Origin: Flavimaribacter sediminis
GTDB lineage: Bacteria > Pseudomonadota > Alphaproteobacteria > Rhizobiales > Rhizobiaceae
Reading direction: 5' to 3'
Assembly (NCBI RefSeq): GCF_019492055.1
Contig: NZ_JAICBX010000004.1
Coordinates: 434,001-498,000, forward strand
DNA: 64,000 nucleotides
Positions 9,036-18,481 of the stretch are shown piece by piece. Every line of letters starts with the position of its first letter. Within the stretch, counting starts at the first letter, position 1. A program made the translations under genes and the position numbers. A model generated the notes under the pieces. That model was not told the origin of the DNA and did not search any database. It saw nothing but the letters and a program-made list of their open reading frames with translations.

Positions 9036-10274
9036 ATGAATGTAAATCAAACCGTGCCGGGGTCAGACGTCGATCTCGCTCTGGCAAAGCGCAATGCACT
9101 GATTCTTGCTGCCTCGAACGCCTTCCTCGGCGCCGGCGCGCCCATCGCCGTGTCGCTCGGAGGTTTGGCCGGCGATTACATGCTGGGCGAAGACAAGTCG
9201 TTGGCGACCGCTCCGGTCACCGGCTTTACGCTCGGCGTGGCGGTCGGCGCTCTGCCGGCGGCGTGGCTGATGCGGCTGATCGGGCGTCGGCTGGGCTTCA
9301 TGGGCGGGGCCTGCCTTAACGGCCTTGGCGGAGCTGTCGCGACCATTGCGCTGTTCCAGTCCAGTTTCTGGTTGTTCGCCTTCGGTCTCCTGATCATCGG
9401 GATGGGCAACTCCTTCATCCAGCAATATCGCTTTGCCGCAACCGACAATGCGCCGGACAATTTCAAGGGGCAGGCGATCTCCTGGGTTCTCATGGGCGGC
9501 GTAATTTCCGCCGTCATCGGGCCGCAACTGGTGATTTTCACCCGCGACTTCTTCGCTCCGGTGATGTTCGCCGGCGCCTATGCTTCCATATTGGGGCTCG
9601 CCGCGATTGGCGTCGTTATCCTCTCAATGCTTCGGATCAAGGAGAATACGGTCCTGCTGGAACACCGCTCGGAGACCCCTGAGCGGCCGCTTGTGCAGAT
9701 CTTGCTCCAGCAAAAGTTCCTGACGGCGCTCGCCTGCGGCGTCTGCTCCTATGCGCTGATGTCCTTCATGATGACCGGCGCGCCCCTCGCCATGGTGGGT
9801 TGCGGGTTTTCAACGGACATGGCGGCGCTCGGCATCCAGTGGCACGTGCTCGCCATGTTCGCGCCAAGCTTCTTTACTGGCAAGCTCATCGCCCGCTTCG
9901 GATATGCGCCGATCATCGCCAGCGGCCTTGTGATTCTGATCGCCTGCGCCGTCGTCGCAGGTATGGGCATCGAACTCTGGAATTTCTGGGGCGCGCTCGT
10001 CCTGCTGGGCGTCGGCTGGAACTTCGGCTTCATCGGCGCAACGACCATGGTCAGCACCACATACCGGCCTGCGGAGAAGAACAAGGTGCAAGGCGTTCAT
10101 GACGTCATTCTTTTCGGTACTGTAGCATTCGCCTCGCTTATGTCGGGCCGCGTCCTGAACTCCTTCGGCTGGCATGCAATCAGCCAGGTCCTGTGGCCAG
10201 CGGCGCTTCTCTGCCTGCTACTGCTGGCCCTGCAGGTTAGAAGCGATCGAAAAAACCGCGAGATTGCGGGCTGA
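9036..10274 (+). CDS. MFS transporter
   Basis: A major facilitator superfamily permease of about 412 residues with roughly 12 hydrophobic segments. The first half has the pattern GFTLGVAVGALPAAWLMRLIGRR, a loop 2-3 motif A equivalent (ALPAAWLMRLIGRR). The ATG at 9036 is preferred over the TTG one codon earlier, with a purine-rich stretch about eight bases upstream. It follows the DMGDH-type gene by 141 bases on the same strand and may bring in the methylated amine (inference). The family does not reveal the substrate or the direction of transport. Confidence 0.82.
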   Translation: MNVNQTVPGSDVDLALAKRNALILAASNAFLGAGAPIAVSLGGLAGDYMLGEDKSLATAPVTGFTLGVAVGALPAAWLMRLIGRRLGFMGGACLNGLGGAVATIALFQSSFWLFAFGLLIIGMGNSFIQQYRFAATDNAPDNFKGQAISWVLMGGVISAVIGPQLVIFTRDFFAPVMFAGAYASILGLAAIGVVILSMLRIKENTVLLEHRSETPERPLVQILLQQKFLTALACGVCSYALMSFMMTGAPLAMVGCGFSTDMAALGIQWHVLAMFAPSFFTGKLIARFGYAPIIASGLVILIACAVVAGMGIELWNFWGALVLLGVGWNFGFIGATTMVSTTYRPAEKNKVQGVHDVILFGTVAFASLMSGRVLNSFGWHAISQVLWPAALLCLLLLALQVRSDRKNREIAG

Positions 10275-10403
10275 TATATGTGTCTTTCGTCGGAAAGCAC
10301 GAGAGAATCGCCACTGAAAGCTTGACGACCGCCCGCGCTGTCGCCAAACATCCGCCCGATGGAGCGGCCCGCGACCAATTGTCATACGGCCGTTTGTTTC
10401 AAC

Positions 10404-10427
10404 TGCCGGAGGGAGTGTGAGCCGGCA
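10404..10427 (+). promoter_or_regulatory. Leader hairpin just before the hppA ribosome binding site
   Basis: TGCCGG at 10404-10409 pairs with CCGGCA at 10422-10427 around a 12-base loop. It ends four bases before the GGAGG that serves hppA, so it could tune initiation. It is short and may have no function. Confidence 0.25.
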
Positions 10428-10444
10428 AACTGGAGGAATTGGCA

Positions 10445-12583
10445 TTGACACTATTATTGGCCGTCATCGCCTGTGGCCTGCTTTCGATCGTATTCGCCAT
10501 TTGGGCGACGCGGTCGGTTTTGGCTGCGGATCAGGGCAACGCGCGCATGCAGGAAATCGCTGGCGCAATCAGGGAAGGCGCGCAAGCCTATCTCGCTCGT
10601 CAGTATACAACGATAGCGATCGTGGGGGTCGTCGTCTTCATCATTGCGTGGATACTGCTGTCGGGATATGCGGCGATCGGCTTTCTGATCGGCGCAGTTC
10701 TGTCCGGAGCAGCGGGCTTCATCGGTATGCATGTCTCCGTCCGCGCCAACGTGCGCACGGCGCAGGCGGCGTCCAACAGCCTTGCCGAAGGTCTTGATAT
10801 CGCCTTCAAGTCGGGCGCCATCACGGGCATGCTCGTGGCTGGTCTCGCCCTGCTGGGCGTGGCGATCTACTATTATTATCTGACCTACATCGCCGGATTC
10901 GCCATTGGCGACCGCACAGTGATCGATGCACTGGTGGCGCTCGGTTTCGGCGCGTCCCTGATTTCGATTTTCGCGCGACTGGGCGGCGGCATCTTCACCA
11001 AGGGCGCCGACGTCGGCGGCGACCTCGTCGGCAAGGTCGAAGCGGGAATTCCGGAAGACGATCCCCGCAATCCAGCCACCATCGCCGACAATGTCGGAGA
11101 CAATGTCGGGGACTGTGCCGGTATGGCCGCAGACCTCTTCGAGACCTATGCGGTTTCGGTCGTGGCGACCATGGTGCTCGGCGCGATCTTCTTCGCCGGC
11201 TCGGCGGTGCTCGCGGACATCATGATCTATCCGCTGGCGATCTGCGGCACCTGCATCATAACCTCGATTGTCGGCGTTTTCTTCGTTCGTCTGGGATCGA
11301 ACGGTTCGATCATGGGAGCTCTTTATAAAGGGCTGTTCGTGACCGGCGCCCTTTCAATCGTCGGACTTGCTGTCGCAACCCAGCTCACCATCGGCTGGGG
11401 CCAGGTCGGCGAGGCGACGTTCACCGGATTCGATCTTTTCGTCTGCGGCATTGTTGGCCTCATCGTCACCGGTCTGATCGTCTGGATAACCGAATACTAC
11501 ACCGGAACGAACAAGCGTCCGGTGAATTCGATTTCCCAGGCTTCCGTCACCGGTCACGGCACCAACGTCATCCAGGGCCTCGCGGTCTCGCTGGAAGCAA
11601 CGGCGCTTCCGGCCATCGTGATCATCGCCGGCATCATCGCCACTTATCAGCTTGGCGGGCTTTTCGGCACTGGCATCGCGGTCACCGCCATGCTCGGCAT
11701 CGCCGGCATGATCGTTGCGCTCGACGCCTTCGGGCCGGTGACCGACAACGCTGGCGGCATCGCGGAAATGGCCGGGTTGCCGTCCGAGGTGCGTAAATCG
11801 ACGGATGCGCTCGACGCGGTCGGCAACACGACGAAAGCCGTGACAAAGGGCTATGCCATCGGTTCAGCCGGACTTGGCGCGCTGGTGCTGTTCGCAGCCT
11901 ATTCGAACGATCTCGAGTTCTTCGTAAACAATTCGGAGTCTTTTCCGTATTTCGCGGATGTCGGGACAATCTCTTTCAGCCTGTCCAACCCTTATGTTGT
12001 GGCCGGTCTGATCTTCGGCGGCCTGATCCCGTATCTGTTCGGCGGCATTGCCATGACGGCGGTCGGTCGCGCAGGCGGCACAGTCGTGCAGGAAGTGCGT
12101 CGTCAGTTTCGTGAGAAGCCCGGAATCCTGGAAGGCACCGAACGTCCCGACTATGCGCGGGCGGTCGACATACTGACCAAGGCGGCGATCAAGGAAATGA
12201 TCATTCCTTCGCTGCTGCCGGTGTTGGCGCCGCTCGTGGTCTATTTCGGCGTGTTGCTGATTTCAGGCTCGAAAGCGTCGGCCTTTGCGGCGCTCGGCGC
12301 GTCGCTGCTCGGCGTGATCGTCAACGGTCTGTTCGTCGCTATTTCGATGACATCCGGCGGCGGCGCCTGGGACAACGCCAAGAAGTCCTTCGAGGACGGC
12401 TTCGTCGACGCAGACGGCGTTCGTCACGAAAAGGGCAGTGAAGCCCACAAGGCGTCGGTCACGGGCGATACGGTCGGCGATCCCTACAAGGACACCGCTG
12501 GTCCGGCCGTCAATCCGGCGATCAAGATCACCAACATCATGGCGCTGCTGCTGCTTGCGATCCTCGCCCACTCGGGCATGTGA
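10445..12583 (+). CDS. hppA: K+-independent H+-translocating membrane pyrophosphatase
   Basis: A 712-residue integral membrane pyrophosphatase that couples PPi hydrolysis to proton export. Core motifs are present: GGDLVGKVE (pyrophosphate/Mg binding), [19 protein letters not shown], and a C-terminal second acidic cluster with [14 protein letters not shown]464 in [10 protein letters not shown] occupies the position that is alanine in K+-dependent enzymes, so this is predicted to be the K+-independent type. The start is taken as TTG 10445 because GGAGG at 10432-10436 is eight bases away and [14 protein letters not shown] matches the family N terminus. The in-frame TTG at 10439 is too close to that ribosome binding site. 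Confidence 0.95.
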   Translation: MTLLLAVIACGLLSIVFAIWATRSVLAADQGNARMQEIAGAIREGAQAYLARQYTTIAIVGVVVFIIAWILLSGYAAIGFLIGAVLSGAAGFIGMHVSVRANVRTAQAASNSLAEGLDIAFKSGAITGMLVAGLALLGVAIYYYYLTYIAGFAIGDRTVIDALVALGFGASLISIFARLGGGIFTKGADVGGDLVGKVEAGIPEDDPRNPATIADNVGDNVGDCAGMAADLFETYAVSVVATMVLGAIFFAGSAVLADIMIYPLAICGTCIITSIVGVFFVRLGSNGSIMGALYKGLFVTGALSIVGLAVATQLTIGWGQVGEATFTGFDLFVCGIVGLIVTGLIVWITEYYTGTNKRPVNSISQASVTGHGTNVIQGLAVSLEATALPAIVIIAGIIATYQLGGLFGTGIAVTAMLGIAGMIVALDAFGPVTDNAGGIAEMAGLPSEVRKSTDALDAVGNTTKAVTKGYAIGSAGLGALVLFAAYSNDLEFFVNNSESFPYFADVGTISFSLSNPYVVAGLIFGGLIPYLFGGIAMTAVGRAGGTVVQEVRRQFREKPGILEGTERPDYARAVDILTKAAIKEMIIPSLLPVLAPLVVYFGVLLISGSKASAFAALGASLLGVIVNGLFVAISMTSGGGAWDNAKKSFEDGFVDADGVRHEKGSEAHKASVTGDTVGDPYKDTAGPAVNPAIKITNIMALLLLAILAHSGM

Positions 12584-12610
12584 TCAAACACAGGAGTTTC
12601 ACGCCAAAGA

Positions 12611-12646
12611 AAAACCCGCGGTTCGAAAGAGCCGCGGGTTTTGTTG
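12611..12646 (+). terminator. Rho-independent terminator after hppA
   Basis: AAAACCCGCGG (12611-12621) pairs with CCGCGGGTTTT (12632-12642) around a 10-base loop and continues in a T-rich tail. The A/T ends make it symmetric, so it can also stop the convergent lipoprotein gene. Confidence 0.92.
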
Positions 12647-12696
12647 TCCTGGATGTCCGGCGATCGCCGATCGGACTGTTCCGGAACTTTTTAGAC

Positions 12697-13206
12697 TTAT
12701 CCGCCGAACAGCCCGCTTGTCGCAGCCGCCTTGCCGCCGCCTCCGACAGAAGACAGGACGCGCGTCAGGAAGGTTTCTTCCTTGCCGCCTGTCGGCGTCG
12801 TGCGGCTGATCGTGTCGAACACTTTGCCGTCTTCAAGCGTATAGTTGGCAAGCCGTGTCACGGTCTCGTCTTCCTCGTTGAAATAGACCGCAAGGATGGA
12901 CTGGTCCACCAGACGCGGCTTTAGGAATTCGGCCCGTTTAACCTTTTTCTGCGAAATATAGTAGTAGGCCTCGCCGCCATAGTCGCCCTCGACGGTCGGA
13001 GTGCCCAGCGACAGAAGAACCTGCTCCTTGCTGGAGCCAGGAGGGACGAGTTCCAGCGTCTGTTCTTCCAGAACGTAACCATGCGTCAGCTCTTCGGTCA
13101 TCGAGCAGCCCGAGAGGGCCATGGCCGAAAGTCCGACGGCGACGGTCGTGCCGTAAAAATATTCTTTCGTTCGGTTGAAAACACGCCGTGTCAACAGCAT
13201 CTCCAT
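12697..13206 (-). CDS. bamE: Outer membrane assembly lipoprotein, BamE/OmlA (SmpA) family
   Basis: A lipoprotein of 169 residues from the ATG at 13206. The N terminus is basic, followed by a hydrophobic stretch and the lipobox LSGC (Cys 34). The SmpA/OmlA core follows: LVPPGSSKEQVLLSLGTPT, then YYYISQKKVKRAEF and a DQSILAVYFNEEDETV strand, and a Gly/Ala-rich end. It is expected in the BAM complex that folds beta-barrel proteins. A longer frame reaches 13278, but its extra 24 residues precede the signal peptide and are probably not translated. It is divergent from the bc1 chaperone gene and convergent with hppA, as in related genomes. Confidence 0.85.
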   Translation of the reverse strand: MEMLLTRRVFNRTKEYFYGTTVAVGLSAMALSGCSMTEELTHGYVLEEQTLELVPPGSSKEQVLLSLGTPTVEGDYGGEAYYYISQKKVKRAEFLKPRLVDQSILAVYFNEEDETVTRLANYTLEDGKVFDTISRTTPTGGKEETFLTRVLSSVGGGGKAAATSGLFGG

Positions 13207-13342
13207 CTGACAGTCTGGCTGAGTTGCTTTTCCCGAATGCTTCGGTAAACCACGATCGCAAGCGATGCAACAGGCCAATATGAATGCGCCTCATGCTTTG
13301 CAGCAATCCAGCGCCGAAATTAAGGCGCGCAAAGGCAAACAC

Positions 13343-13900
13343 ATGATATTCGGCTATTTTAGCAGAAACCGGAAAAATCGGGAAATCGTTCGTTCAATCT
13401 ACGGTCAACTGACCGGAGCGGCGCGCAAACCGTCCTACTATATGCACATGAACGTCCCGGATACTGTGATGGGTCGGTACGAGATGATCAGCATCATGAT
13501 GATTCTCTTCCTGCGCCGCACGGGTCAGGCTTCCTCGACCGTTCAGGAACTGGCGCAGGATGTCGTCGACAGCTTCTTCGCCGAGATCGACCATTCGATC
13601 AGGGAGCTTGGCGTTGGCGACAACAGCGTGCCGAAACGCATGAAGAAGCTCGCCCGCATGTTCTATGGGCGCGCGGAAGCCTATCGCGCGGCTCTCGATG
13701 CAGGAGACGCCGCCGCGCTGGCTGAGGCTTTGAAGCGCAATATTCACCCTGGCCTAGCCGGCGACGCCGCGGCGGAGCCAGGCGTGGACATGAGCGCGCT
13801 CGCGGAAGCGGTGCTGCGTCTCGACGAAGAGTTCTCCGGTTGCGAGGAGGCTGGCATCCTGTCCGGCGATATTCTGCAGCGGCCGGCTGAATCAGTATAA
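13343..13900 (+). CDS. Ubiquinol-cytochrome c chaperone family protein (Cbp3-like)
   Basis: A 185-residue protein from the ATG at 13343 (MIFGYFSRNRKN). It contains the conserved segments AARKPSYYMHMNVPDTVMGRY, an all-helical middle (MILFLRRTGQ, AQDVVDSFFAEIDHSIRELGVGD) and SVPKRMKKLARMFYGRAEAY, typical of the family related to yeast Cbp3, an assembly factor for cytochrome b of the bc1 complex. An upstream in-frame start at 13265 would add 26 unconserved residues running into the divergent promoter region. The DUF177 gene follows after 16 bases and is probably cotranscribed. Confidence 0.87.
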   Translation: MIFGYFSRNRKNREIVRSIYGQLTGAARKPSYYMHMNVPDTVMGRYEMISIMMILFLRRTGQASSTVQELAQDVVDSFFAEIDHSIRELGVGDNSVPKRMKKLARMFYGRAEAYRAALDAGDAAALAEALKRNIHPGLAGDAAAEPGVDMSALAEAVLRLDEEFSGCEEAGILSGDILQRPAESV

Positions 13901-13916
13901 CAGGAAACGGTCGCAA

Positions 13917-14474
13917 ATGTCTGAGAAGAAGTCCGAAACATTCTCCTGGCCGGTCAATGTCGGCCATATCTCCAAGAATCCGGTGACGGTTCACGTCGAG
14001 GCCGATGAACGTCAGCGTGAGGCGCTGGCGCGGCGCTGGAATGTTCCCGCGGTGGAATCGGTCGAGGGCGACTTCGACCTGTCGCGCTGGAAGCGCGACG
14101 GCGTGCGCGTGAAGGGCCGGGTGAAGGCGTCGCTTGTTCAGAACTGCGTCGTGACGCTGGAGCCGGTGCATGAGACCATAGACGAGGAGGTGGAGGCGCT
14201 GTTCGTGCCGGAGGGCTCGAGGCTCGCGCGTGTTGACACGGACGAGACCGGAGAGATGGTGGTCGATGCGGAGGGACCGGACATTCCCGAGACTTTCACT
14301 GGCGACAGCATCGACATCGCCGCCATATGCGAGGAGTTTATAGTGTTGGCAATCAATCCTTATCCGCGTAAAGAGGGCGCGGCTTTTACGCCTCCTTCTG
14401 ATGACGCCTCCGATGAGAGTGAGAAGGTTTCGCCCTTTGCAGGATTGAAGGGCTGGAGCGGAACGAAACAGTAG
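13917..14474 (+). CDS. DUF177 (YceD-type) protein
   Basis: A 185-residue acidic protein of the DUF177/YceD family, which in several bacteria is linked to large ribosomal subunit RNA accumulation and sits beside rpmF or plsX. Characteristic parts are the internal VKGRVKASLVQNCVVTLEPV strand with a conserved cysteine, the EALFVP segment, the acidic PDIPETFTGDSIDIAAICEEFIVLAINPYPR block, and a C terminus ending in a short hydrophobic/basic stretch. It lies 16 bases after the Cbp3-like gene. plsX follows after 214 bases with no rpmF between them. Confidence 0.87.
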   Translation: MSEKKSETFSWPVNVGHISKNPVTVHVEADERQREALARRWNVPAVESVEGDFDLSRWKRDGVRVKGRVKASLVQNCVVTLEPVHETIDEEVEALFVPEGSRLARVDTDETGEMVVDAEGPDIPETFTGDSIDIAAICEEFIVLAINPYPRKEGAAFTPPSDDASDESEKVSPFAGLKGWSGTKQ

Positions 14475-14688
14475 AGCGTTTGGTCTCAGTGTAATTTCCC
14501 GCGACAGGCGGCGGAAATGCCGGAAAAACACGACAAACCGGTTGTATCAACTTGGAAAGAGTCTATTTATGGCGCCCTGTGAAAAGCTTCAGTAACAGAT
14601 CATGCGTATCGAGACCCCAATACTGTCCGGATATGGCGTCAGAACTGGATTGCCGCAACCAGAAAAAGAATAAGAGGGAAAATCTAGT

Positions 14689-15744
14689 TTGATCACCATT
14701 TCCGTGGACGTGATGGGCGGTGATTTCGGGCCGGAGGTAGCCATACCGGGTCTGGCGAAGTCACTGGACCGGCATCCCGAACTGAAATTCCTCCTCTATG
14801 GCGAGGAGGACAAGTGCACGGCTTTGATCGCCGAACACCCGAAGCTTGCGGCGGCAAGCACGTTTCATCACTGCGATATCTCGGTGCGCATGGACGACAA
14901 GCCTAGCAAGGCGTTGCGTCAGGGTCGCTGGCGCTCGTCCATGTGGCGCAGCATTGAGGCTGTCAAGAACGGCGAGGCGAATGTCTGCGTGTCTGCGGGA
15001 AACACCGGCGCGCTTATGGCGATGTCCAGGTTTTGCCTCAGAACCATGGCGAATATCGAACGTCCGGCAATTGCCGCCATCTGGCCAACCTTGCGCGGTG
15101 AGAGCATCGTGCTCGACGTCGGCGCGACGGTGGGCGCGGACGCCCAGCAACTCACCGACTATTCCATGATGGGCGCCGCCATGGCGCGCGCGCTCTTCGA
15201 GATCGACAGGCCGTCCGTGGGGCTGCTCAACGTCGGCGTCGAGGAGGTCAAGGGGCTGGAAGAAGTCAAGGAAGCGGGTCGCATCCTCAAGGCGAGCGAA
15301 CTACCGGGCATGAACTATCACGGTTTCGTGGAAGGCGACGATCTTGGCAAGGGAACGGTCGATGTCGTCGTGACAGAAGGCTTTGCGGGCAATATCGCGC
15401 TGAAGACCGCGGAAGGCACGGCGCGGCAGATCGCAGAATATCTGCGCGCCGCCATGGGCCGCACAATCCTTGCCCGTCTCGGCTATATTCTGGCGAAAAG
15501 CGCTTTCGACAGGCTTCGTGAGAAGATGGACCCGCGCAGGGTCAATGGCGGCGTCTTTTTGGGCTTGAACGGCATCGTCATCAAGAGTCACGGCGGGACG
15601 GACGCAGACGGCTTCGCAGCAGCTGTCGATGTTGCGCACGATATGGCGCGAAATGATCTGATATCGAAGATCGAAAACGATCTTAAACTCTACCACGCGA
15701 AACAAACGATTGGCAGCGTGCAGGCGGCAGTGAGTCAGGGGTAA
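14689..15744 (+). CDS. plsX: Phosphate acyltransferase PlsX
   Basis: PlsX converts acyl-ACP to acyl-phosphate, the acyl donor for PlsY in phospholipid synthesis. The 351-residue product begins [20 protein letters not shown], the family signature, and retains [12 protein letters not shown] and [13 protein letters not shown] segments and the [17 protein letters not shown] block. The start is a TTG at 14689 with AGAGGG about ten bases upstream, which matches the conserved N terminus. fabH begins two bases after the stop, so the two are coupled. The GGRWRSSMW variation in the first third differs slightly from the usual family text but looks intact. Confidence 0.94.
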   Translation: MITISVDVMGGDFGPEVAIPGLAKSLDRHPELKFLLYGEEDKCTALIAEHPKLAAASTFHHCDISVRMDDKPSKALRQGRWRSSMWRSIEAVKNGEANVCVSAGNTGALMAMSRFCLRTMANIERPAIAAIWPTLRGESIVLDVGATVGADAQQLTDYSMMGAAMARALFEIDRPSVGLLNVGVEEVKGLEEVKEAGRILKASELPGMNYHGFVEGDDLGKGTVDVVVTEGFAGNIALKTAEGTARQIAEYLRAAMGRTILARLGYILAKSAFDRLREKMDPRRVNGGVFLGLNGIVIKSHGGTDADGFAAAVDVAHDMARNDLISKIENDLKLYHAKQTIGSVQAAVSQG

Positions 15745-15746
15745 CA

Positions 15747-16718
15747 ATGATCCGAACAGTGGTGCGGGGTTACGGGTCGTGCCTTCCCGAAAAGGCAGTG
15801 ACCAACAAGGATCTGGAAAGCCTCGTCGAGACCTCGGACGAATGGATTGTCCAGCGCACGGGCATCCGCCAGCGTTATGTTGCGGGCGAGGGCGAGACGA
15901 CCTGTTCGCTGGGCGCCGGCGCAGGGAGGGCCGCGCTGGAAAACGCCGGTTTCGAGCCTCAGGACATTGACCTGATCATTGTGGCGACGTCGACGCCTGA
16001 CAATACCTTTCCGGCCGCAGCCGTCGATATTCAGAATCGCCTCGGGATTACGCAGGGCGCAGCCTTCGACGTGCAGGCCGTGTGCTCGGGCTTCGTTTTC
16101 GCCTTGACGACGGCCGACGCCTATCTGCGCACGGGGCTTGCCAAACGCGCGCTGGTGATTGGCGCCGAAACATTCTCGCGGCTTCTCGACTGGACAGACC
16201 GCACAACCTGCGTGTTGTTCGGGGACGGCGCCGGAGCCTTGGTTGTAGAGGCGGTCGAATCCACCGGAACGCTGGACGATCGTGGCGTGCTTGCAAGCAA
16301 GCTGCGATCCGACGGTTGTCACAAGAACAAGCTCTATGTCGACGGCGGTCCGTCGTCGACACAAACGGTCGGGCATCTGCGGATGCAGGGGCGTGAAGTC
16401 TTCAAACATGCTGTCGGAATGATTACCGATGTGATCGAATCCGTCTTCGACGCGACAGGCATGAACGCCGACGATATCGACTGGTTCGTGCCGCATCAGG
16501 CCAACAAGCGCATTATCGACGCGTCTGCGCGCAAGCTCGGCATCGACCCCGACAAGGTCGTCATAACTGTCGATAGTTATGGAAACACGTCGGCGGCGTC
16601 CATTCCACTGGCGCTTTGCGATGCGCTGGACGCGGGTCGGATCAAGCAGGGCGACGTCGTGCTCCTGGAGGCGATGGGCGGTGGATTCACCTGGGGGGCC
16701 GTCCTGGTTCGTTGGTAG
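15747..16718 (+). CDS. fabH: Beta-ketoacyl-ACP synthase III
   Basis: FabH starts fatty acid synthesis by condensing acetyl-CoA with malonyl-ACP. The 323-residue product has the thiolase fold and the full catalytic triad: Cys113 (AVCSGF), His250 ([10 protein letters not shown]) and Asn280 (YGNTSAAS). The N-terminal YLPEK-type segment reads [15 protein letters not shown], as in other FabH proteins. It follows plsX by two bases and precedes ihfA by 143 bases, the standard order in this bacterial order. Confidence 0.95.
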   Translation: MIRTVVRGYGSCLPEKAVTNKDLESLVETSDEWIVQRTGIRQRYVAGEGETTCSLGAGAGRAALENAGFEPQDIDLIIVATSTPDNTFPAAAVDIQNRLGITQGAAFDVQAVCSGFVFALTTADAYLRTGLAKRALVIGAETFSRLLDWTDRTTCVLFGDGAGALVVEAVESTGTLDDRGVLASKLRSDGCHKNKLYVDGGPSSTQTVGHLRMQGREVFKHAVGMITDVIESVFDATGMNADDIDWFVPHQANKRIIDASARKLGIDPDKVVITVDSYGNTSAASIPLALCDALDAGRIKQGDVVLLEAMGGGFTWGAVLVRW

Positions 16719-16861
16719 GCGGCCACCGTAATTTGATGTTTTGCAACCTTTTTCGGTTGCTGGCCGGAAAAATCACGGCTTGACCGGTCCAAAATACGTC
16801 AATAGTGTCTAAGCGCTGCAAAATAAATATTTGATAAGCATTCGGGGACGGCGAAATATAA

Positions 16862-17179
16862 ATGAGCGGGAAAACGGTCACCAGGGCGGATCTTGCGGAA
16901 GCAGTGTTCCGAAAGGTTGGACTGTCGCGTACAGAATCCGCGTCTCTCGTCGAAATGGTAATCGACGAGATCTGCAACGCCATCGTCAGGGGCGAAAGCG
17001 TCAAGCTCTCTTCCTTCGCCACATTCCAGATCAGGGACAAGAACGAGCGGATCGGCCGCAATCCGAAGACGGGCGAGGAAGTGCCGATTTCGCCGCGCCG
17101 GGTCATGACGTTCAAGGCCTCCAACGTGCTCAAGCAGCGCGTTCTTGATGCGCATCTGAAACGCAAGAAGAACGGTTAG
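16862..17179 (+). CDS. ihfA: Integration host factor alpha subunit
   Basis: A 105-residue HU/IHF-family protein that bends DNA as a heterodimer with IhfB. The beta-arm segment [19 protein letters not shown] carries the intercalating proline, and the N terminus [20 protein letters not shown] is typical of the alpha subunit. Its place between fabH and a MerR-type gene is the conserved location in Hyphomicrobiales and supports alpha over HU or beta. The gap before it holds a small GCAACC/GGTTGC hairpin (16743-16760), too weak to call a terminator. Confidence 0.93.
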   Translation: MSGKTVTRADLAEAVFRKVGLSRTESASLVEMVIDEICNAIVRGESVKLSSFATFQIRDKNERIGRNPKTGEEVPISPRRVMTFKASNVLKQRVLDAHLKRKKNG

Positions 17180-17334
17180 GGTCAGGGCCCGCAGCCGAGT
17201 ACGTTCTTTTTACTTGAAAAATCCACAATTTAGCGGTGCAATCAGCGCAAGCCGAGTCGGTCCGCGCTTCGGGCGTCACGCCGGTTGTCGCAATGCTCCG
17301 ACCGGCGTCTCGGACCCAACAGGAGGTCGGTGAA

Positions 17335-17880
17335 ATGGACAAGAGCCCTGACGCTTTCCGAACCATCAGCGAAGTCGCTGACGAACTGGATCTGCCGCAG
17401 CATGTTCTCCGTTTTTGGGAGACCCGTTTCAATCAGATAAAGCCCATGAAGCGCGGCGGTGGTCGTCGTTATTATCGTCCGGACGACGTGGAGCTTCTGA
17501 AGGGCATCCGCCATCTCCTCTATGATCAGGGCTTCACAATCAAGGGCGTGCAGAAACTGCTCAAGCAGAACGGATCTCGCTTCGCAATTTCCATCGGCGC
17601 CGGAGAGGTTACAGCGGCTGAGGCTCTTTCAGCCTTCGACAAGACGCAGGCGCCCGAGCCCGAACAGACGCCGAAGACGCGGGAGGATACGGGCTTCGAG
17701 GATGACCGGTTGGTCGGCCAGGCCAAGGTTCCGAAGGGCAAGAGACTGTTCGGCTTCGGCGGCGGCAAGGAAGGCGAGAGCGACGGCGAACCTGATCTTG
17801 CGGCGGATGACAAGGCGTTGCTGCAGGAAACGCTCTACGAATTGCTGGAATGCAAGCGAATATTGGATCAGGCGCGGTAG
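17335..17880 (+). CDS. MerR family transcriptional regulator
   Basis: A 181-residue protein from the ATG at 17335, chosen because AGGAGGT at 17321-17327 lies eight bases upstream. Residues about 7-75 are a winged-helix MerR DNA-binding domain ([25 protein letters not shown], then [14 protein letters not shown] and [14 protein letters not shown]). The rest is a low-complexity acidic linker and a C-terminal helix [20 protein letters not shown] that could dimerise. It lacks the cysteine pattern of metal sensors. It is the usual gene after ihfA in the order, and the regulated genes are not known to me. Confidence 0.88.
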   Translation: MDKSPDAFRTISEVADELDLPQHVLRFWETRFNQIKPMKRGGGRRYYRPDDVELLKGIRHLLYDQGFTIKGVQKLLKQNGSRFAISIGAGEVTAAEALSAFDKTQAPEPEQTPKTREDTGFEDDRLVGQAKVPKGKRLFGFGGGKEGESDGEPDLAADDKALLQETLYELLECKRILDQAR

Positions 17881-17887
17881 GGCCGGG

Positions 17888-17933
17888 TCGCCTCTTGCGC
17901 CGCGCAATATGAAATGCGCAACCAGACAGGCGA
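17888..17933. terminator. Nested hairpin between convergent genes, possible terminator
   Basis: TCGCCT (17888-17893) pairs with AGGCGA (17928-17933), and inside it TTGCGC (17895-17900) pairs with GCGCAA (17916-17921). It lies between the convergent MerR and membrane-protein genes and has no T tract. Confidence 0.35.
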
Positions 17934-17936
17934 TCC

Positions 17937-18392
17937 CTATTTCGTGTCAGTTTTTCCGTTTTTCCCGGATTCCGCCTTTGCCGTCTCTGACGCCGCGTCG
18001 TCCGGCGGCCGTGGCTGGAAAGCGTATTGTTTGCGATAGGCGGCGTAGTCGGTCGTCTTGGGCTCAGATTCAGGTTCCGGATCCGGCTCCGGTTTTTCAG
18101 CCGGTTTTTCCTCCACGCGGCGCGCCCTTGGAGCTGGCTTTGCCCTGTCGATGCGGCGCTGGGCGTCCGCCAGTACGCGCAGATGATTTTCGATCAGGAT
18201 AAGGCAGGCGAGGAGGCCGCCTCCCAGAGATGCAACAAGGAAACCGGCCGAGAAACCGATCAGGCCGCCAACCCATGGCTCCACCTGCATGACCGGCGCC
18301 TGCACATAACCGTAGACTGTGCCGGCGACGATACAGGCCGCCGCCAGAATGCGGATGATGCCCGAAAGAAAATCGACCAGAAGATGCAGCAT
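17937..18392 (-). CDS. Small membrane protein of unknown function
   Basis: About 151 residues from the ATG at 18392 (a GTG at 18431 would add 13 residues). Two hydrophobic spans occupy the first half: LVDFLSGIIRILAAACIVAG and a glycine-rich GGLIGFSAGFLVASLGGGLLACLIL. A basic heptad-like stretch HLRVLADAQRRIDRAK follows, then a Pro/Glu-rich tail with repeated EKPEP/PEPESEP. I do not recognise a family. It is convergent with the MerR gene and faces away from the creatininase operon. Being monocistronic and in the core region, it is probably a real conserved hypothetical. Confidence 0.62.
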   Translation of the reverse strand: MLHLLVDFLSGIIRILAAACIVAGTVYGYVQAPVMQVEPWVGGLIGFSAGFLVASLGGGLLACLILIENHLRVLADAQRRIDRAKPAPRARRVEEKPAEKPEPDPEPESEPKTTDYAAYRKQYAFQPRPPDDAASETAKAESGKNGKTDTK

Positions 18393-18481
18393 TGCGTGGG
18401 CGCGCTCCCGAAAGTCCCGCAAGATTATCACATATGGTGATTTTGTCCCGTTCTGATAAACAGGGCGTTACCGTGGCTTAG

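Noticed and set aside
16743-16760. GCAACC/GGTTGC hairpin after fabH as terminator
   Set aside because: The stem is only six base pairs and the T run is in the loop and not after the stem.
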